A stretch of DNA of 64,000 bases, taken from assembly GCF_001570725.1 (NCBI RefSeq), contig NZ_BCNV01000001.1, positions 1,488,001 to 1,552,000 of the forward strand, written 5' to 3'. Origin of the DNA: Paenibacillus amylolyticus. GTDB taxonomy: Bacteria; Bacillota; Bacilli; Paenibacillales; Paenibacillaceae. Below the pieces are notes generated by a model. It was given only the letters and a program-made list of their open reading frames with translations. It was not told the origin of the DNA and did not search any database. This document shows, piece by piece, positions 53,147 through 62,130 of the stretch. The position numbers and the translations under genes are program-made. Position 1 is the first letter of the stretch, and each line of letters opens with the position of its first letter.

Positions 53147-53854
53147 ATGAGTCACAATCCATCGCCCATGAGCTGGGAAACGGCAGATGTACATCGCTAC
53201 GAACAATCGATAGCCCTGAAAATTCCGGGTTATTCTCATATGCATGATCTAATGGAACGGCTGCTTGCAGCATCTGTTACAGATAACAACGATATTCATA
53301 TACTTGTAACCGGAGCGGGAGGGGGAAAAGAAATTGCTTTGCTTGGATCACGCCATGCTGAGTGGACATTGACTGGAGTAGATCCCTCACAGCCCATGCT
53401 ACAACTTGCCGAGAGCCGAGTCGCTGAAGCAGGCATCGGTTCCAGAGTGAAGCTGCAACCTGTCACAGTTGAAGAATTGCCGGAGGATATTGTATATGAT
53501 GGAGCGACGAGCATGCTTATGTTGCATTTCCTTCAGGGGATGGAGGCCAAGAGAGCGTTTCTGACCAGCCTCGCAGCGAGACTTAAACCGGGTGCACCAC
53601 TGATCATTGCGGCTGTAAATGCGGATCTTCGTTCCCCCGCATATCCGTTGATGATGCAAGCTTGGAAGGATCACATGTTGAGTGCAGGTGTTCTTTCTGA
53701 AGAGTGGGAGCGCTTTGCTGCTTCCTTGGGCCATGAATCTGATCCCATATCCTCTGAAGAGATGACTCAGCTACTGACCGAATGCGGTTTCTCACATATT
53801 ACACGTTACTTCGGGGCGTTCTGGGTGGAGGGGTATTATGCAAGTCGAAACTAA
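53147..53854 (+). CDS. Class I SAM-dependent methyltransferase, 235 aa
   Basis: A Rossmann-type fold with motif I ILVTGAGGGKEIALLG (SAM-binding Gly loop), the acidic residue in LTGVDPSQPML, and motif IV-like GATSMLMLHFL. It transfers a methyl group from SAM to an unknown small substrate. ATG 53147 has AAGAGGAGTG before it. It overlaps the next gene by 17 bases, so the two are co-translated. It is divergent from the LuxR regulator. Confidence 0.88.
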   Translation: MSHNPSPMSWETADVHRYEQSIALKIPGYSHMHDLMERLLAASVTDNNDIHILVTGAGGGKEIALLGSRHAEWTLTGVDPSQPMLQLAESRVAEAGIGSRVKLQPVTVEELPEDIVYDGATSMLMLHFLQGMEAKRAFLTSLAARLKPGAPLIIAAVNADLRSPAYPLMMQAWKDHMLSAGVLSEEWERFAASLGHESDPISSEEMTQLLTECGFSHITRYFGAFWVEGYYASRN

Positions 53855-54941
53855 CGTGAAGTCTGTGAAAGATCAAATCTGGGTAGTTGGTGGTTATGGT
53901 CAAGTAGGTCAGATGATATGTGCTCAGCTGGGGAAATTATTTCCGGGTAAAGTGTGGGCAGCGGGTACGCGCATGAACCGTGCGGAAGAATTCAGCCGAT
54001 CAACAGGTGGTGCTGTACTGCCGCTTCAACTGGATGTAACACGATCTGTGGAGCCGTCCATGTTACGGTCTGTGAAGCTTGTAATCATGTGTGTCGATCA
54101 GAACGATACCCGGTTTGTTGAATCCTGCGCACAAGCCGGAACCGATTATATTGATATTTCTGCAAAATATGATTTTCTGGCTCAGGTTGAAGAATTACAC
54201 ACCAAAATGCAACGTTCCAAATCGACCGCGATCCTCAGCGTTGGATTATCACCGGGAGTGACTAATCTGCTTGTACGCGAAGCGACCATGCATATGGATC
54301 AGGTGGAGGAAGCGGATATTACCGTAATGCTGGGACTTGGCGAGAAACACGGGAAAGCTGCCGTGGAATGGACCGTTGATCAGATGAATGCCACCTACCA
54401 GGTGATGCAAAAGGGCAAACCTGCTGAGGTACAAAGTTTCGGAGATGGCAAAAGTATTGATTTTGGAGAGGAACTGGGGAACCGGAAAGCGTATCGATTT
54501 AACTTTTCGGATCAGCATGTGGTTGCTCGGACGTTACGGATTCCAACCGTATCTACCAGACTCTGTCTGGACTCCCGCTGGATCACAAGATCTATGGCAA
54601 TCTCCAAACGTGCAGGGTTGTTTTCGTTGCTGCGTGTCCCGTCTATTCGCAATGGAACAGTTAAGGCATTTGGCCTTATTCCTGGAGGGGAGCCAATGTA
54701 TGCAGTCAAGGTCGATGCCGTAGGATGGGAAAATGGTGAGCAAGTCCGCGTCGAACAATTGCTTGTTGGCCATAAAGAAGCAGATGCGACAGCGGCCGTG
54801 GCAGCAGCCGTGGCAGAACGCGTATATAGAACAAAGTCAGAGCTGCCACATGGTGTGTTTCATATTGAACAGGTTCTTTCTTTGCAAGACATTCAGGATG
54901 CACTTCATACGCCACTAAAGGTGACAATCAAGATCACCTAG
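53838..54941 (+). CDS. Saccharopine dehydrogenase-family NAD(P)-binding protein, 367 aa
   Basis: An N-terminal Rossmann domain with the dinucleotide motif GGYGQVGQMI, a fold like saccharopine dehydrogenase (SAQAGTDYIDISAKYDF-type segment, then SVGLSPGVTNLLVREA), and a C-terminal catalytic-like domain. Members reduce or oxidise amino-acid-like or lipid-linked substrates in the cytoplasm; the true substrate is unknown. ATG 53838 lies inside the end of the methyltransferase gene with TGGAGGGG upstream. The pair could carry out two consecutive steps on one metabolite. Confidence 0.86.
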   Translation: MQVETNVKSVKDQIWVVGGYGQVGQMICAQLGKLFPGKVWAAGTRMNRAEEFSRSTGGAVLPLQLDVTRSVEPSMLRSVKLVIMCVDQNDTRFVESCAQAGTDYIDISAKYDFLAQVEELHTKMQRSKSTAILSVGLSPGVTNLLVREATMHMDQVEEADITVMLGLGEKHGKAAVEWTVDQMNATYQVMQKGKPAEVQSFGDGKSIDFGEELGNRKAYRFNFSDQHVVARTLRIPTVSTRLCLDSRWITRSMAISKRAGLFSLLRVPSIRNGTVKAFGLIPGGEPMYAVKVDAVGWENGEQVRVEQLLVGHKEADATAAVAAAVAERVYRTKSELPHGVFHIEQVLSLQDIQDALHTPLKVTIKIT

Positions 54942-55014
54942 CTTCATGTCTTTTGCGGGTACCCTCCGATCTGCTATGATGGAACAATAATCATGGTATG
55001 AATGGAGGGAGATC

Positions 55015-55308
55015 ATGAACTGCGTTGCTGTATTACCTTATTATAAAGTGCAGAGAGAAGTGACGGGTCTCGCCCAAGAGATTGAGATGAATGCCCGTTC
55101 CATGATTCTGTATTCAGATAAAATCGTGACCAAATACCGCGAGTTCAATATCACTGAGGTGTTTGACATGTCATTTCGACGAATGGGCGATGAAGGTGGA
55201 TTTTTCTATCTGCACACAAGTACAGGCGTGTATCCATATATGGTTGAAATCGACCCTAAACCCTTTATACAAAGTTTCAGAAAGATGACGATCCAAAATT
55301 TAAAATGA
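55015..55308 (+). CDS. Conserved hypothetical protein, 97 aa
   Basis: A complete small ORF with a strong ribosome site (AATGGAGGG) before ATG 55015. The C-terminal half (FRRMGDEGGFFYLHTSTGVYPYMVEIDPKPFIQSF in part) looks like a PH-like or bPH beta domain, but I cannot name the family. No signal peptide or membrane helix. It lies 74 bases after the dehydrogenase gene and 78 before the deaminase gene, and could belong to either unit. Confidence 0.75.
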   Translation: MNCVAVLPYYKVQREVTGLAQEIEMNARSMILYSDKIVTKYREFNITEVFDMSFRRMGDEGGFFYLHTSTGVYPYMVEIDPKPFIQSFRKMTIQNLK

Positions 55309-55386
55309 CTTGACCTTGCCGTTACGTGAAGGCTTAACCTCGGATAGGGAAGGAACGATAACCAATCCAGAGGAGCCGTGAATGTA

Positions 55387-56679
55387 ATGAGTATATTGAT
55401 TCAGCAAGCGACCATCCTGACGATGAAAGATGCCGATGCCCCCTCCACGGGGGATATTCGTGTTGATGGAGATCGTATCACGCAGATTGCGGACCACATT
55501 CTGCCTCAACCGCAAGATGAGATTATCGATGGCCGTAATAAGGTTGCCATGCCGGGACTGATAAATGCCCACCAACATACACCGATGAGCCTGCTCCGGG
55601 GATTCTCGGACGATCTGAAGCTGATGGACTGGCTCGAACGCAAAATGCTACCTGCTGAAGCACGTATGAACCCGGAAGACATCTATTGGGGTGCTAAGTT
55701 ATCCATTGCCGAGATGATTCGCTCCGGTACCACTGCCTTTGCGGATATGTATATCCATATGAATGAGATTGCAGAAGCGGTTAAGCAAACGGGTATGCGG
55801 GCATCGCTTACACGCGGGATGGTATTTCTCGAGGATGATGGTGGACGCAGGTTGCAGGAGGCAATTGATCTTGTAGAGCGCTGGTCTGGAGCGGCCGAAG
55901 GACGGATTACAACCATGTATGGACCGCACTCACCCTACACCTGTCCCGTGGAGCCGCTTCGTGAAGTCATTGCCATGGCTGTCGCGGAGGATATTCCTCT
56001 GCATATTCATCTGGCTGAAACGAAGGAAGAAGTCATGAAAATTCGGGAGCGCTATGGCATGACGCCGACAGAGTATCTGGAAGAGGCGGGGATGTTCGAA
56101 CAGGCACACGTGCTGCTTGCACATGGTGTGCACCTGAATCGAAGGGATATCGGCAGATTGAAGGGTATGCGCGGCGGTGTAGCACACAATCCGGTCAGTA
56201 ATCTGAAGCTGGGTTGTGGAATTGCTCCGATTACCGAGATGTTGGCCCAAGGAATTAACGTGGGAATGGGAACGGATGGAGCGGGAAGTGCCACAACCGT
56301 GGATATGTTTGAGGAGATCAAAGCCGCGACCTGGCTGCAAAAGCTGGACTATGGTGATCCCACACGCTTGCCAGCCAAGGAAGTTCTACACATGGCGACA
56401 CGCGGAAGTGCTAGTCTGCTTGGATTACAGCATGAAGTGGGTGTGCTTAAGGTGGGTCGCAAAGCTGATCTGATCCTGATTGATCTGGCGAAACCACATC
56501 TTCAACCGGTACATGAGGTAGAGTCGCTACTGGCATATAGTGTAAACGGTGCGGATGTGGACACCACGATCGTGAATGGTCAGATCCTCATGAGAGGCAG
56601 AAAGCTGCTCACGATCGATGAGGAAGAACTTTACCGTGAGGTGAAGGTTAGAGCCAAACGAATCGTTGAGGGAATTTAA
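55387..56679 (+). CDS. mtaD: Amidohydrolase, MTA/SAH deaminase type, 430 aa
   Basis: A metal-dependent amidohydrolase of the 5-methylthioadenosine/S-adenosylhomocysteine deaminase group. Metal ligands are visible: HQH in NAHQHTPM, His in PLHIHLAETKEE, His in LLAHGVHLN and Asp in MGTDGAGS. It removes the purine amino group and so takes part in recycling or degradation of SAM by-products, in keeping with the methyltransferase nearby. Related chlorohydrolases share the motifs, so the substrate is not certain. ATG 55387 is preferred, with AGAGGAG about 11 bases upstream; GTG 55378 is too close to it. Confidence 0.88.
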   Translation: MSILIQQATILTMKDADAPSTGDIRVDGDRITQIADHILPQPQDEIIDGRNKVAMPGLINAHQHTPMSLLRGFSDDLKLMDWLERKMLPAEARMNPEDIYWGAKLSIAEMIRSGTTAFADMYIHMNEIAEAVKQTGMRASLTRGMVFLEDDGGRRLQEAIDLVERWSGAAEGRITTMYGPHSPYTCPVEPLREVIAMAVAEDIPLHIHLAETKEEVMKIRERYGMTPTEYLEEAGMFEQAHVLLAHGVHLNRRDIGRLKGMRGGVAHNPVSNLKLGCGIAPITEMLAQGINVGMGTDGAGSATTVDMFEEIKAATWLQKLDYGDPTRLPAKEVLHMATRGSASLLGLQHEVGVLKVGRKADLILIDLAKPHLQPVHEVESLLAYSVNGADVDTTIVNGQILMRGRKLLTIDEEELYREVKVRAKRIVEGI

Positions 56680-56723
56680 TTTCAGATCAATTTGATCCAA
56701 ACTGGAAAATGATTTGTGTTCAA

Positions 56724-56756
56724 AACGCTATGGAGGCTTACTCCATGGCGTTTTTT
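56724..56756 (+). terminator. Intrinsic terminator after the deaminase gene
   Basis: AACGCTATGGAG and CTCCATGGCGTT form a 12-bp stem (one G-T pair) around GCTTA, followed by a T run. Confidence 0.94.
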
Positions 56757-56790
56757 GTCGAATTACAATTGGGAATAGTTCCATGGACCT

Positions 56791-56823
56791 GTTCAGAATC
56801 GGTTCAGAATGACTCGTTATACT
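56791..56823 (+). promoter_or_regulatory. Direct-repeat promoter of the dockerin gene (OmpR-type site)
   Basis: GTTCAGAATCG and GTTCAGAATGA are tandem 11-bp repeats (56791-56812). Five bases later stands the -10 TATACT (56818-56823). There is no separate -35, so an activator on the repeats is expected. The same layout occurs at 60051-60083. Confidence 0.6.
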
Positions 56824-56871
56824 GAGCATGTAGTTGTTCAAATTTGAAATGTACACGAGGAGGAACATGAA

Positions 56872-57924
56872 TTGAAGGGGAAACAAAACAAAAAACGGCT
56901 TAAGCCGATATTGAAAAAAAGCATGTTGACTGCACTCGGATTGGGCATAGCATTGCCAATAGGTGGAACCCTTCCTCAAGCTAACGCAGGAGCAATTGGT
57001 CCGGTAATAAACATTTCACGACCTGTACTTAATGATGGTATTAAATGGTTGAGCTATTCATCGGAACAAAATGATCCTTCTTTTGTACCCGATGTGCCCA
57101 TCGAGGTAACCAGCAACAATACAGTCAGAATCAATTTAAGTACACATTTTCGATCCGATGAGTTTAATACGCTCACAGCCAGTTCAGATGATAGCAGTAT
57201 AGCTGAGGTGTATGTAGAAACGAGACAAGATGAAAATATGCCAACGCCTACGAGTACATTGGTGGTTATTCCTTACAAGAGCGGCAAAATCAACATCGAA
57301 TTGAAAGCAAAATATACTGTATCTGATGTGCCGGAAACGGTTACGGATAACTTTGAACTTTACATTAGTAAAAATGGGGATGTAAATGCAGACGGAAAAG
57401 TGAATTCTCTGGATGCAGCTGACCTTTTAGATTATCTTCGCAACATGGTAAGTCGCCGCGGATTTAGCTATGTAGAGATGAATCGAATGGACGTGGATCG
57501 TAATGCGGAACCTGCGTTAGGCGACATGAATGCTTTATTACAAGGATATAAAGGCAAAACACTAGGCGGGGAAAATAATGACTATGTATTGACCTTCCAA
57601 CAAGTGGACGATGCGCCTTATGTGCTGAATGGTCAATTGAAGGATAACATGCAGAATGTATTTTCCACAGATTACTATCTAATGGATATTGATTATGATG
57701 ATTCCCTTAATACTCCCTCTTATCAGTGGTATCGCGCAACAGACGCTTTAGGAGAAGATAGAGTGCTAATAGGTGGAGAAACAGGAGAACAGCATAGCGT
57801 TACATCTGAGGACGAGGATCATTATCTTGTGCTTGAAGTTATTACTCACTCCACTTCAAACCCAAATACGGAGCCTAGACGAACATTCATTGTTGGAAAA
57901 GAAAAAATACAACTTCCTGATTAA
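56872..57924 (+). CDS. Secreted dockerin-domain protein, 350 aa
   Basis: A signal peptide (residues 1-40, basic start then MLTALGLGIALPIGG and cleavage near ANAGA), a beta-rich domain (45-160), then a dockerin-type module (about 166-228) with two calcium-loop repeats: DVNADGKVNSLD, and the more degenerate DVDRNAEPALGD. A further beta domain (about 240-345) ends the protein. Dockerins bind cohesins, and a cohesin-SLH protein is encoded 91 bases downstream. TTG 56872 is the start: GAGGAGG is 8 bases before, and the nearby ATG 56867 leads to a stop after two codons. No catalytic domain is visible, so it may be a structural or sugar-binding surface protein. Confidence 0.8.
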   Translation: MKGKQNKKRLKPILKKSMLTALGLGIALPIGGTLPQANAGAIGPVINISRPVLNDGIKWLSYSSEQNDPSFVPDVPIEVTSNNTVRINLSTHFRSDEFNTLTASSDDSSIAEVYVETRQDENMPTPTSTLVVIPYKSGKINIELKAKYTVSDVPETVTDNFELYISKNGDVNADGKVNSLDAADLLDYLRNMVSRRGFSYVEMNRMDVDRNAEPALGDMNALLQGYKGKTLGGENNDYVLTFQQVDDAPYVLNGQLKDNMQNVFSTDYYLMDIDYDDSLNTPSYQWYRATDALGEDRVLIGGETGEQHSVTSEDEDHYLVLEVITHSTSNPNTEPRRTFIVGKEKIQLPD

Positions 57925-58015
57925 TTCATATTTTTTATTTCAGATAAGGAATAACCATACTTTTTCTATCTTGACCATACGATCTATCAATTGATACAGA
58001 CATGGAGGCTAATAC

Positions 58016-59944
58016 ATGTTTCAACCGAAAAAGAAACGTCCAAGAATCAGAAGAACAATGTCAGGTCTCATCGCACTGACGTTACTCTCGTCTCTCGTAT
58101 TCCCGAGTATAGCTGGGGCAGAACCGGTAGAACCATCACAGGTGCAATTTGCAAATGTTAGTGTACAGGCGGGGCAGACGGTTCATGTTCCTGTTGCATT
58201 GAAAAAATCCCATTTCGGGGTGAAAGCTTATAATATGCAGATTGATTATGATACGTCTGCACTGGAAATTGTTCGGATCACGCCTAAATCTGTCAACGTC
58301 ATGAGCACATCCCCAAATGAAGAAGGTGTAGCAGACTTCCAGTACAAAATTAATAATGCGGAAGGCTGGGTACGGATCATCTGGGTTGATTTTACTGGTG
58401 GTGACCATTCAATTGTAGATGAAACCCAATTATTTGATATGGAAATCAAAGCCAAAAGCAACGCGACGCCTGGAACGAAACAGCTATCCGTAGATCAAAC
58501 TGATTCAGAACATTGGCATTTCACGAATGTAGAGCACGAGAATTACACTGAATTGTCCGGTGGAACAATCACAATTACAGCAGCAAACTCAGGTGGTGGC
58601 AATTCGGGTTCTCCAGGTTCCTCTTCGGGAGGAAGTGTATCGCCTACTACACCCGTGGTTACCCCCGTTCCATCTAATCCGGCGGTAACCAAAGGCGTAG
58701 ACATCTATGTGAACGGACAGAAGCAGGAACAATCTGCGACGGCTACCACATCAACGGTAGGCAATCAGGTTACTACGACTGTTCATGTGGATAATGAAAA
58801 AGTCATTAATCAGATTGGAAGTGGACTGCGAACGCTTCTGCTACCGATTACAGGTACTGGCAAGGGCGCGGTAGTTGGTGAACTGAACGGCAAGCTAGTC
58901 AAAACGATGGAAGGAAGTAATGCAGAAGTTGTCATTCAGACTGACAGCGGTACGTACACCCTTCCAGCTAATCAGATTCAGGTGGATCAGGTTCTGAACC
59001 AATTCGGAAGCACCGTTCCATTGGAAGATATCACCATTCAAATCGCTATTGTACCTAGTGCTGCATCCAAGCAAACAGCAATTCAGGCGGCAGCGGACAA
59101 GCTGCAGAACACTACGGTGATTGCAACCCCAGTTGATTTTGAAGTGAAAGCGATCTGGAACGGACAGCAAGTCAACGTGGATCGTTTCAATTCATATGTA
59201 GAACGCTCCATTACTTTGCCAGAAGGTGTCGATGGTTCAAAGATCACGACAGGAGTTGTGCTTCAACCAGATGGAAGCCTTCTGCATGTGCCGACCAAGG
59301 TTATCAAAGGTAACGGGCAAGATTCCGCTATTATTAACAGCTTGACGAACAGCACTTATGCCCTGATCTATCATCCAGCAACATTCAGTGATGTAACAAG
59401 TCACTGGAGTCGTGATGATGTTCAAGATCTGGCATCGCGATTGATCGTACAAGGTACCGGTGATAACGTATTTGCGCCAGACCGGAGTATTACGCGGGCA
59501 GAGTTTACGGCTGTGTTGTTAAGAGGTTTGGGTCTGCACTCCCCGATTAGTTCAGAAGCAGCATCATTCACGGATGTGAAGACAGGCAGCTGGTATGAGG
59601 ATGAGGTTCAGACGGCTGTGTCCTACGGCCTGATCTCAGGTTATGCTGACGACAGCTTCCGTCCGAACAACGAAATTTCTCGTGCTGAAGCGCTGACTAT
59701 TGTGTCACGTGCCATGAAACTGGTCGGTCTGGCACAGGCCGATGCGTCAGAGACAACAAGTCTGCTGAGCGCATACAGCGATAGCGCGAAAGTACAGGCT
59801 TGGGCAGCTGAGCCGGTTGCATCGGCGATTAAACAAGAGCTGGTACAAGGCGATGATGGCAAGCTGATGACAGATGCAGACATTAGTCGTGCACAATCGG
59901 CGGCGATTGTGAAAAGGTTACTTGCAAAAGCTGGACTAATCTAA
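58016..59944 (+). CDS. Cohesin-domain surface protein with three SLH repeats, 642 aa
   Basis: A signal peptide (1-37), a cohesin-like domain (about 40-185; VQAGQTVHVPVALKKSHFGV, then YNMQIDYDTSALEI), a Gly/Ser/Pro/Thr linker (about 190-225), an unknown domain (about 225-450) and three SLH repeats (456-642: FSDVTSHWSRDDVQDLASR, TDVKTGSWYEDEVQ and SDSAKVQAWAAEPV) that dock to the pyruvylated cell-wall polymer. It should display its cohesin on the cell surface and could hold the dockerin protein encoded just upstream. ATG 58016 has CATGGAGG before it. It is followed by a strong terminator. Confidence 0.88.
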   Translation: MFQPKKKRPRIRRTMSGLIALTLLSSLVFPSIAGAEPVEPSQVQFANVSVQAGQTVHVPVALKKSHFGVKAYNMQIDYDTSALEIVRITPKSVNVMSTSPNEEGVADFQYKINNAEGWVRIIWVDFTGGDHSIVDETQLFDMEIKAKSNATPGTKQLSVDQTDSEHWHFTNVEHENYTELSGGTITITAANSGGGNSGSPGSSSGGSVSPTTPVVTPVPSNPAVTKGVDIYVNGQKQEQSATATTSTVGNQVTTTVHVDNEKVINQIGSGLRTLLLPITGTGKGAVVGELNGKLVKTMEGSNAEVVIQTDSGTYTLPANQIQVDQVLNQFGSTVPLEDITIQIAIVPSAASKQTAIQAAADKLQNTTVIATPVDFEVKAIWNGQQVNVDRFNSYVERSITLPEGVDGSKITTGVVLQPDGSLLHVPTKVIKGNGQDSAIINSLTNSTYALIYHPATFSDVTSHWSRDDVQDLASRLIVQGTGDNVFAPDRSITRAEFTAVLLRGLGLHSPISSEAASFTDVKTGSWYEDEVQTAVSYGLISGYADDSFRPNNEISRAEALTIVSRAMKLVGLAQADASETTSLLSAYSDSAKVQAWAAEPVASAIKQELVQGDDGKLMTDADISRAQSAAIVKRLLAKAGLI

Positions 59945-59955
59945 TCCAATTTTGG

Positions 59956-60009
59956 ACACCTACACTTACTTGAAATGATTTATTTCAAGCAAGCTGTAGG
60001 TGTTTTTTT
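59956..60009 (+). terminator. Intrinsic terminator after the cohesin-SLH gene
   Basis: ACACCTACA pairs with TGTAGGTGT, with an inner CTTGAAAT/ATTTCAAG stem, followed by seven T. Confidence 0.93.
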
Positions 60010-60050
60010 GCATATAGTCTTTTCGAACCTCTTATAGGTGCAATGGTCCA

Positions 60051-60083
60051 GTTCATTATCAGTTCACAATAATTTGTTACGAT
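60051..60083 (+). promoter_or_regulatory. Direct-repeat promoter of the MacB-like ABC gene (OmpR-type site)
   Basis: GTTCATTATCA and GTTCACAATAA are tandem 11-bp repeats (60051-60072), followed after 5 bases by a -10-like TACGAT (60078-60083). Spacing and sequence match the promoter at 56791-56823. The OmpR-type regulator at 62131 is the likely binder. Confidence 0.55.
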
Positions 60084-60137
60084 ATGAAATATCAATTAGA
60101 TAGATAGAGTGCATGATCAGGAGAGGAAGAGATCCAT

Positions 60138-62102
60138 ATGAAAATACTAGAAGTTAAAAATGTGAAGAAATCATACACCTTATATGGAAAAGAAAGAGTT
60201 CCGGTACTACATGGTTTGAACCTTAGCTTTGAGACGGGGGAGTTCGTCTCCATCCTCGGCGAATCTGGCTGTGGTAAGTCAACGCTGATGAATATCATTG
60301 GTGGCATGGACTCCGATTATGAAGGGGACGTCGTTGTTCGTGGCAAGAATTTAAGTGCCATGACGGAGAAAGAAATGGATGATTATCGGAAGAATAATAT
60401 CGGCTTTGTCTTTCAAAATTTCAATCTGATCCCGCATCTGTCTGTCCTGGAAAATGTGACGATTGCGATGCAAATGACGGATACGAATGAGAAGGATCGG
60501 AATCAACGTGCCGTTGATATATTGACAGAGGTCGGGCTGAAAGATCATCTGAACAAACGTCCCAACCAGTTATCCGGCGGTCAGAAGCAACGGGTTTCCA
60601 TCGCACGGGCTTTATCCAACAATCCAGACATTATTCTCGCAGATGAACCGACGGGTGCCCTGGATAGAGAAAACGGAGATCAAATCCTCGCTTTGCTCGA
60701 CAGTATAGCCAAAAAGGGAATGCTGGTGATCGCCGTAACTCACTCGCAGAAAGTCGCTGACTCCGGTACACGTATTGTGAAGGTTGAAGAGGGGCGCATT
60801 AGTGATGATATTCACCTGAAAGATCCTTCTACGGCTGTTTACGAGAGTGGTCAGGATTCTTCCCGTAGCCTAAGCCTGCTTGCTTCATTCAAGATGGCAC
60901 TTAAAAATATGAAACTCAACGGCAAACGTAATGTATTGGTAGCATTGGGTGGATCTATAGGTATATTAAGTGTACTCCTCATGCTCTCCTTGGGGAATGG
61001 TATAACGACGTATATGAATGACGAAATCAATTCAAGTATGGACCCTTTGCTCGTGGATATAACGAAGCCGAGTGAAGAAGCCAAAGACATGCAAGGCCCC
61101 GAGGCCTTGATGGCACCAGGTGAACAATTTACCGAAGCTGATGTAGAGACAATTCGCAATTTTCCTAATGTGGATCGTGTAGAGACGATCACGACCATTA
61201 CAGGCAAATCGACTATGGTGAATGAAAAACAAAGTGTGGGACTTACGCAGTTAACGACGTTAACGGATGCTTTTGATCCAGCACTGATGACAACGGGGGT
61301 CCTTCCTGTAGAAAATCAGATGCTGTTACCCCTTGAGACGGCGAAACAATTAAGTGGAAATGACCAAGCTGAATCCATGATCGGCAAGTCCGTGTTTCTA
61401 TATATCAATGAGATGGATAGCAATAATAAACCAGTAACCTTGGAGAAAGAAGTAACGATCTCGGGAATCTATGAAGTAGCAGATCCACGATCTCCAATGC
61501 AACAATCCCCGGGATACATCTCATCAGAGACGTTGGAGCCAATGTATACGGACAAAGGAATAACGATTGGACCAATTCAAGTTAACGCCTATGCAACCGA
61601 TATGAAATATGTAAATGATATCAATGAAGCTGCTGTTGACGCTGGCTTCGCAGGCTCCCAGATGGCCAAGGTCATGGAGAATATCACGACATATGTAAGT
61701 ATGGCTTCCATTGTACTTGCTGGTATTGCAGGCATTTCGTTGATCGTATCCGGTATTATGATATTGGTAGTACTCTATATTAGTGTCGTGGAACGGACGA
61801 AGGAGATCGGAATTCTTCGTGCGATTGGAGCGAGAAAGAAAGATATCAAGCGAATATTCTTCTCCGAATCTGCCTTATTAGGCCTATTTAGTGGTATTAT
61901 TGCGGTAATCTTTGCAGTGATCATTAGTTATGTGTTAAATATTCTATTGGACAATGCGTTTGGAGCAAAACTCATTAATCTCTCAGGATATTATGTCTTG
62001 TTCGGTATCGTGGTAAGTACAGCGATTAGTATCGTGGCCGGTCTGATGCCATCATCAAAAGCCGCGAAACTGGACCCGATGGAATCCTTGCGATACGAAT
62101 AA
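60138..62102 (+). CDS. MacB-like ABC exporter, ATPase fused to FtsX-type permease, 654 aa
   Basis: The N-terminal ATPase (1-230) has Walker A GESGCGKST, signature LSGGQKQR, Walker B IILADEP and the switch His in VTHSQ. From about 250 it is a MacB/FtsX membrane part: one helix, a large extracellular domain (about 295-530) and three helices (AGIAGISLIVSGIMILVVLY and two more). This fused type exports or senses peptides and lipoproteins at the cell surface, often in antibiotic or cell-wall stress responses. ATG 60138 has GAGAGGAAGAG upstream. It is followed by its own two-component genes 28 bases downstream. Confidence 0.92.
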   Translation: MKILEVKNVKKSYTLYGKERVPVLHGLNLSFETGEFVSILGESGCGKSTLMNIIGGMDSDYEGDVVVRGKNLSAMTEKEMDDYRKNNIGFVFQNFNLIPHLSVLENVTIAMQMTDTNEKDRNQRAVDILTEVGLKDHLNKRPNQLSGGQKQRVSIARALSNNPDIILADEPTGALDRENGDQILALLDSIAKKGMLVIAVTHSQKVADSGTRIVKVEEGRISDDIHLKDPSTAVYESGQDSSRSLSLLASFKMALKNMKLNGKRNVLVALGGSIGILSVLLMLSLGNGITTYMNDEINSSMDPLLVDITKPSEEAKDMQGPEALMAPGEQFTEADVETIRNFPNVDRVETITTITGKSTMVNEKQSVGLTQLTTLTDAFDPALMTTGVLPVENQMLLPLETAKQLSGNDQAESMIGKSVFLYINEMDSNNKPVTLEKEVTISGIYEVADPRSPMQQSPGYISSETLEPMYTDKGITIGPIQVNAYATDMKYVNDINEAAVDAGFAGSQMAKVMENITTYVSMASIVLAGIAGISLIVSGIMILVVLYISVVERTKEIGILRAIGARKKDIKRIFFSESALLGLFSGIIAVIFAVIISYVLNILLDNAFGAKLINLSGYYVLFGIVVSTAISIVAGLMPSSKAAKLDPMESLRYE

Positions 62103-62130
62103 AACCAATTGCGGAAAGGATAATGGCTAC

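Noticed and set aside
53020..53245. Longer N-terminus for the LuxR regulator
   Set aside because: It would overlap the divergent methyltransferase gene and its promoter; TTG 53020 has the ribosome site.
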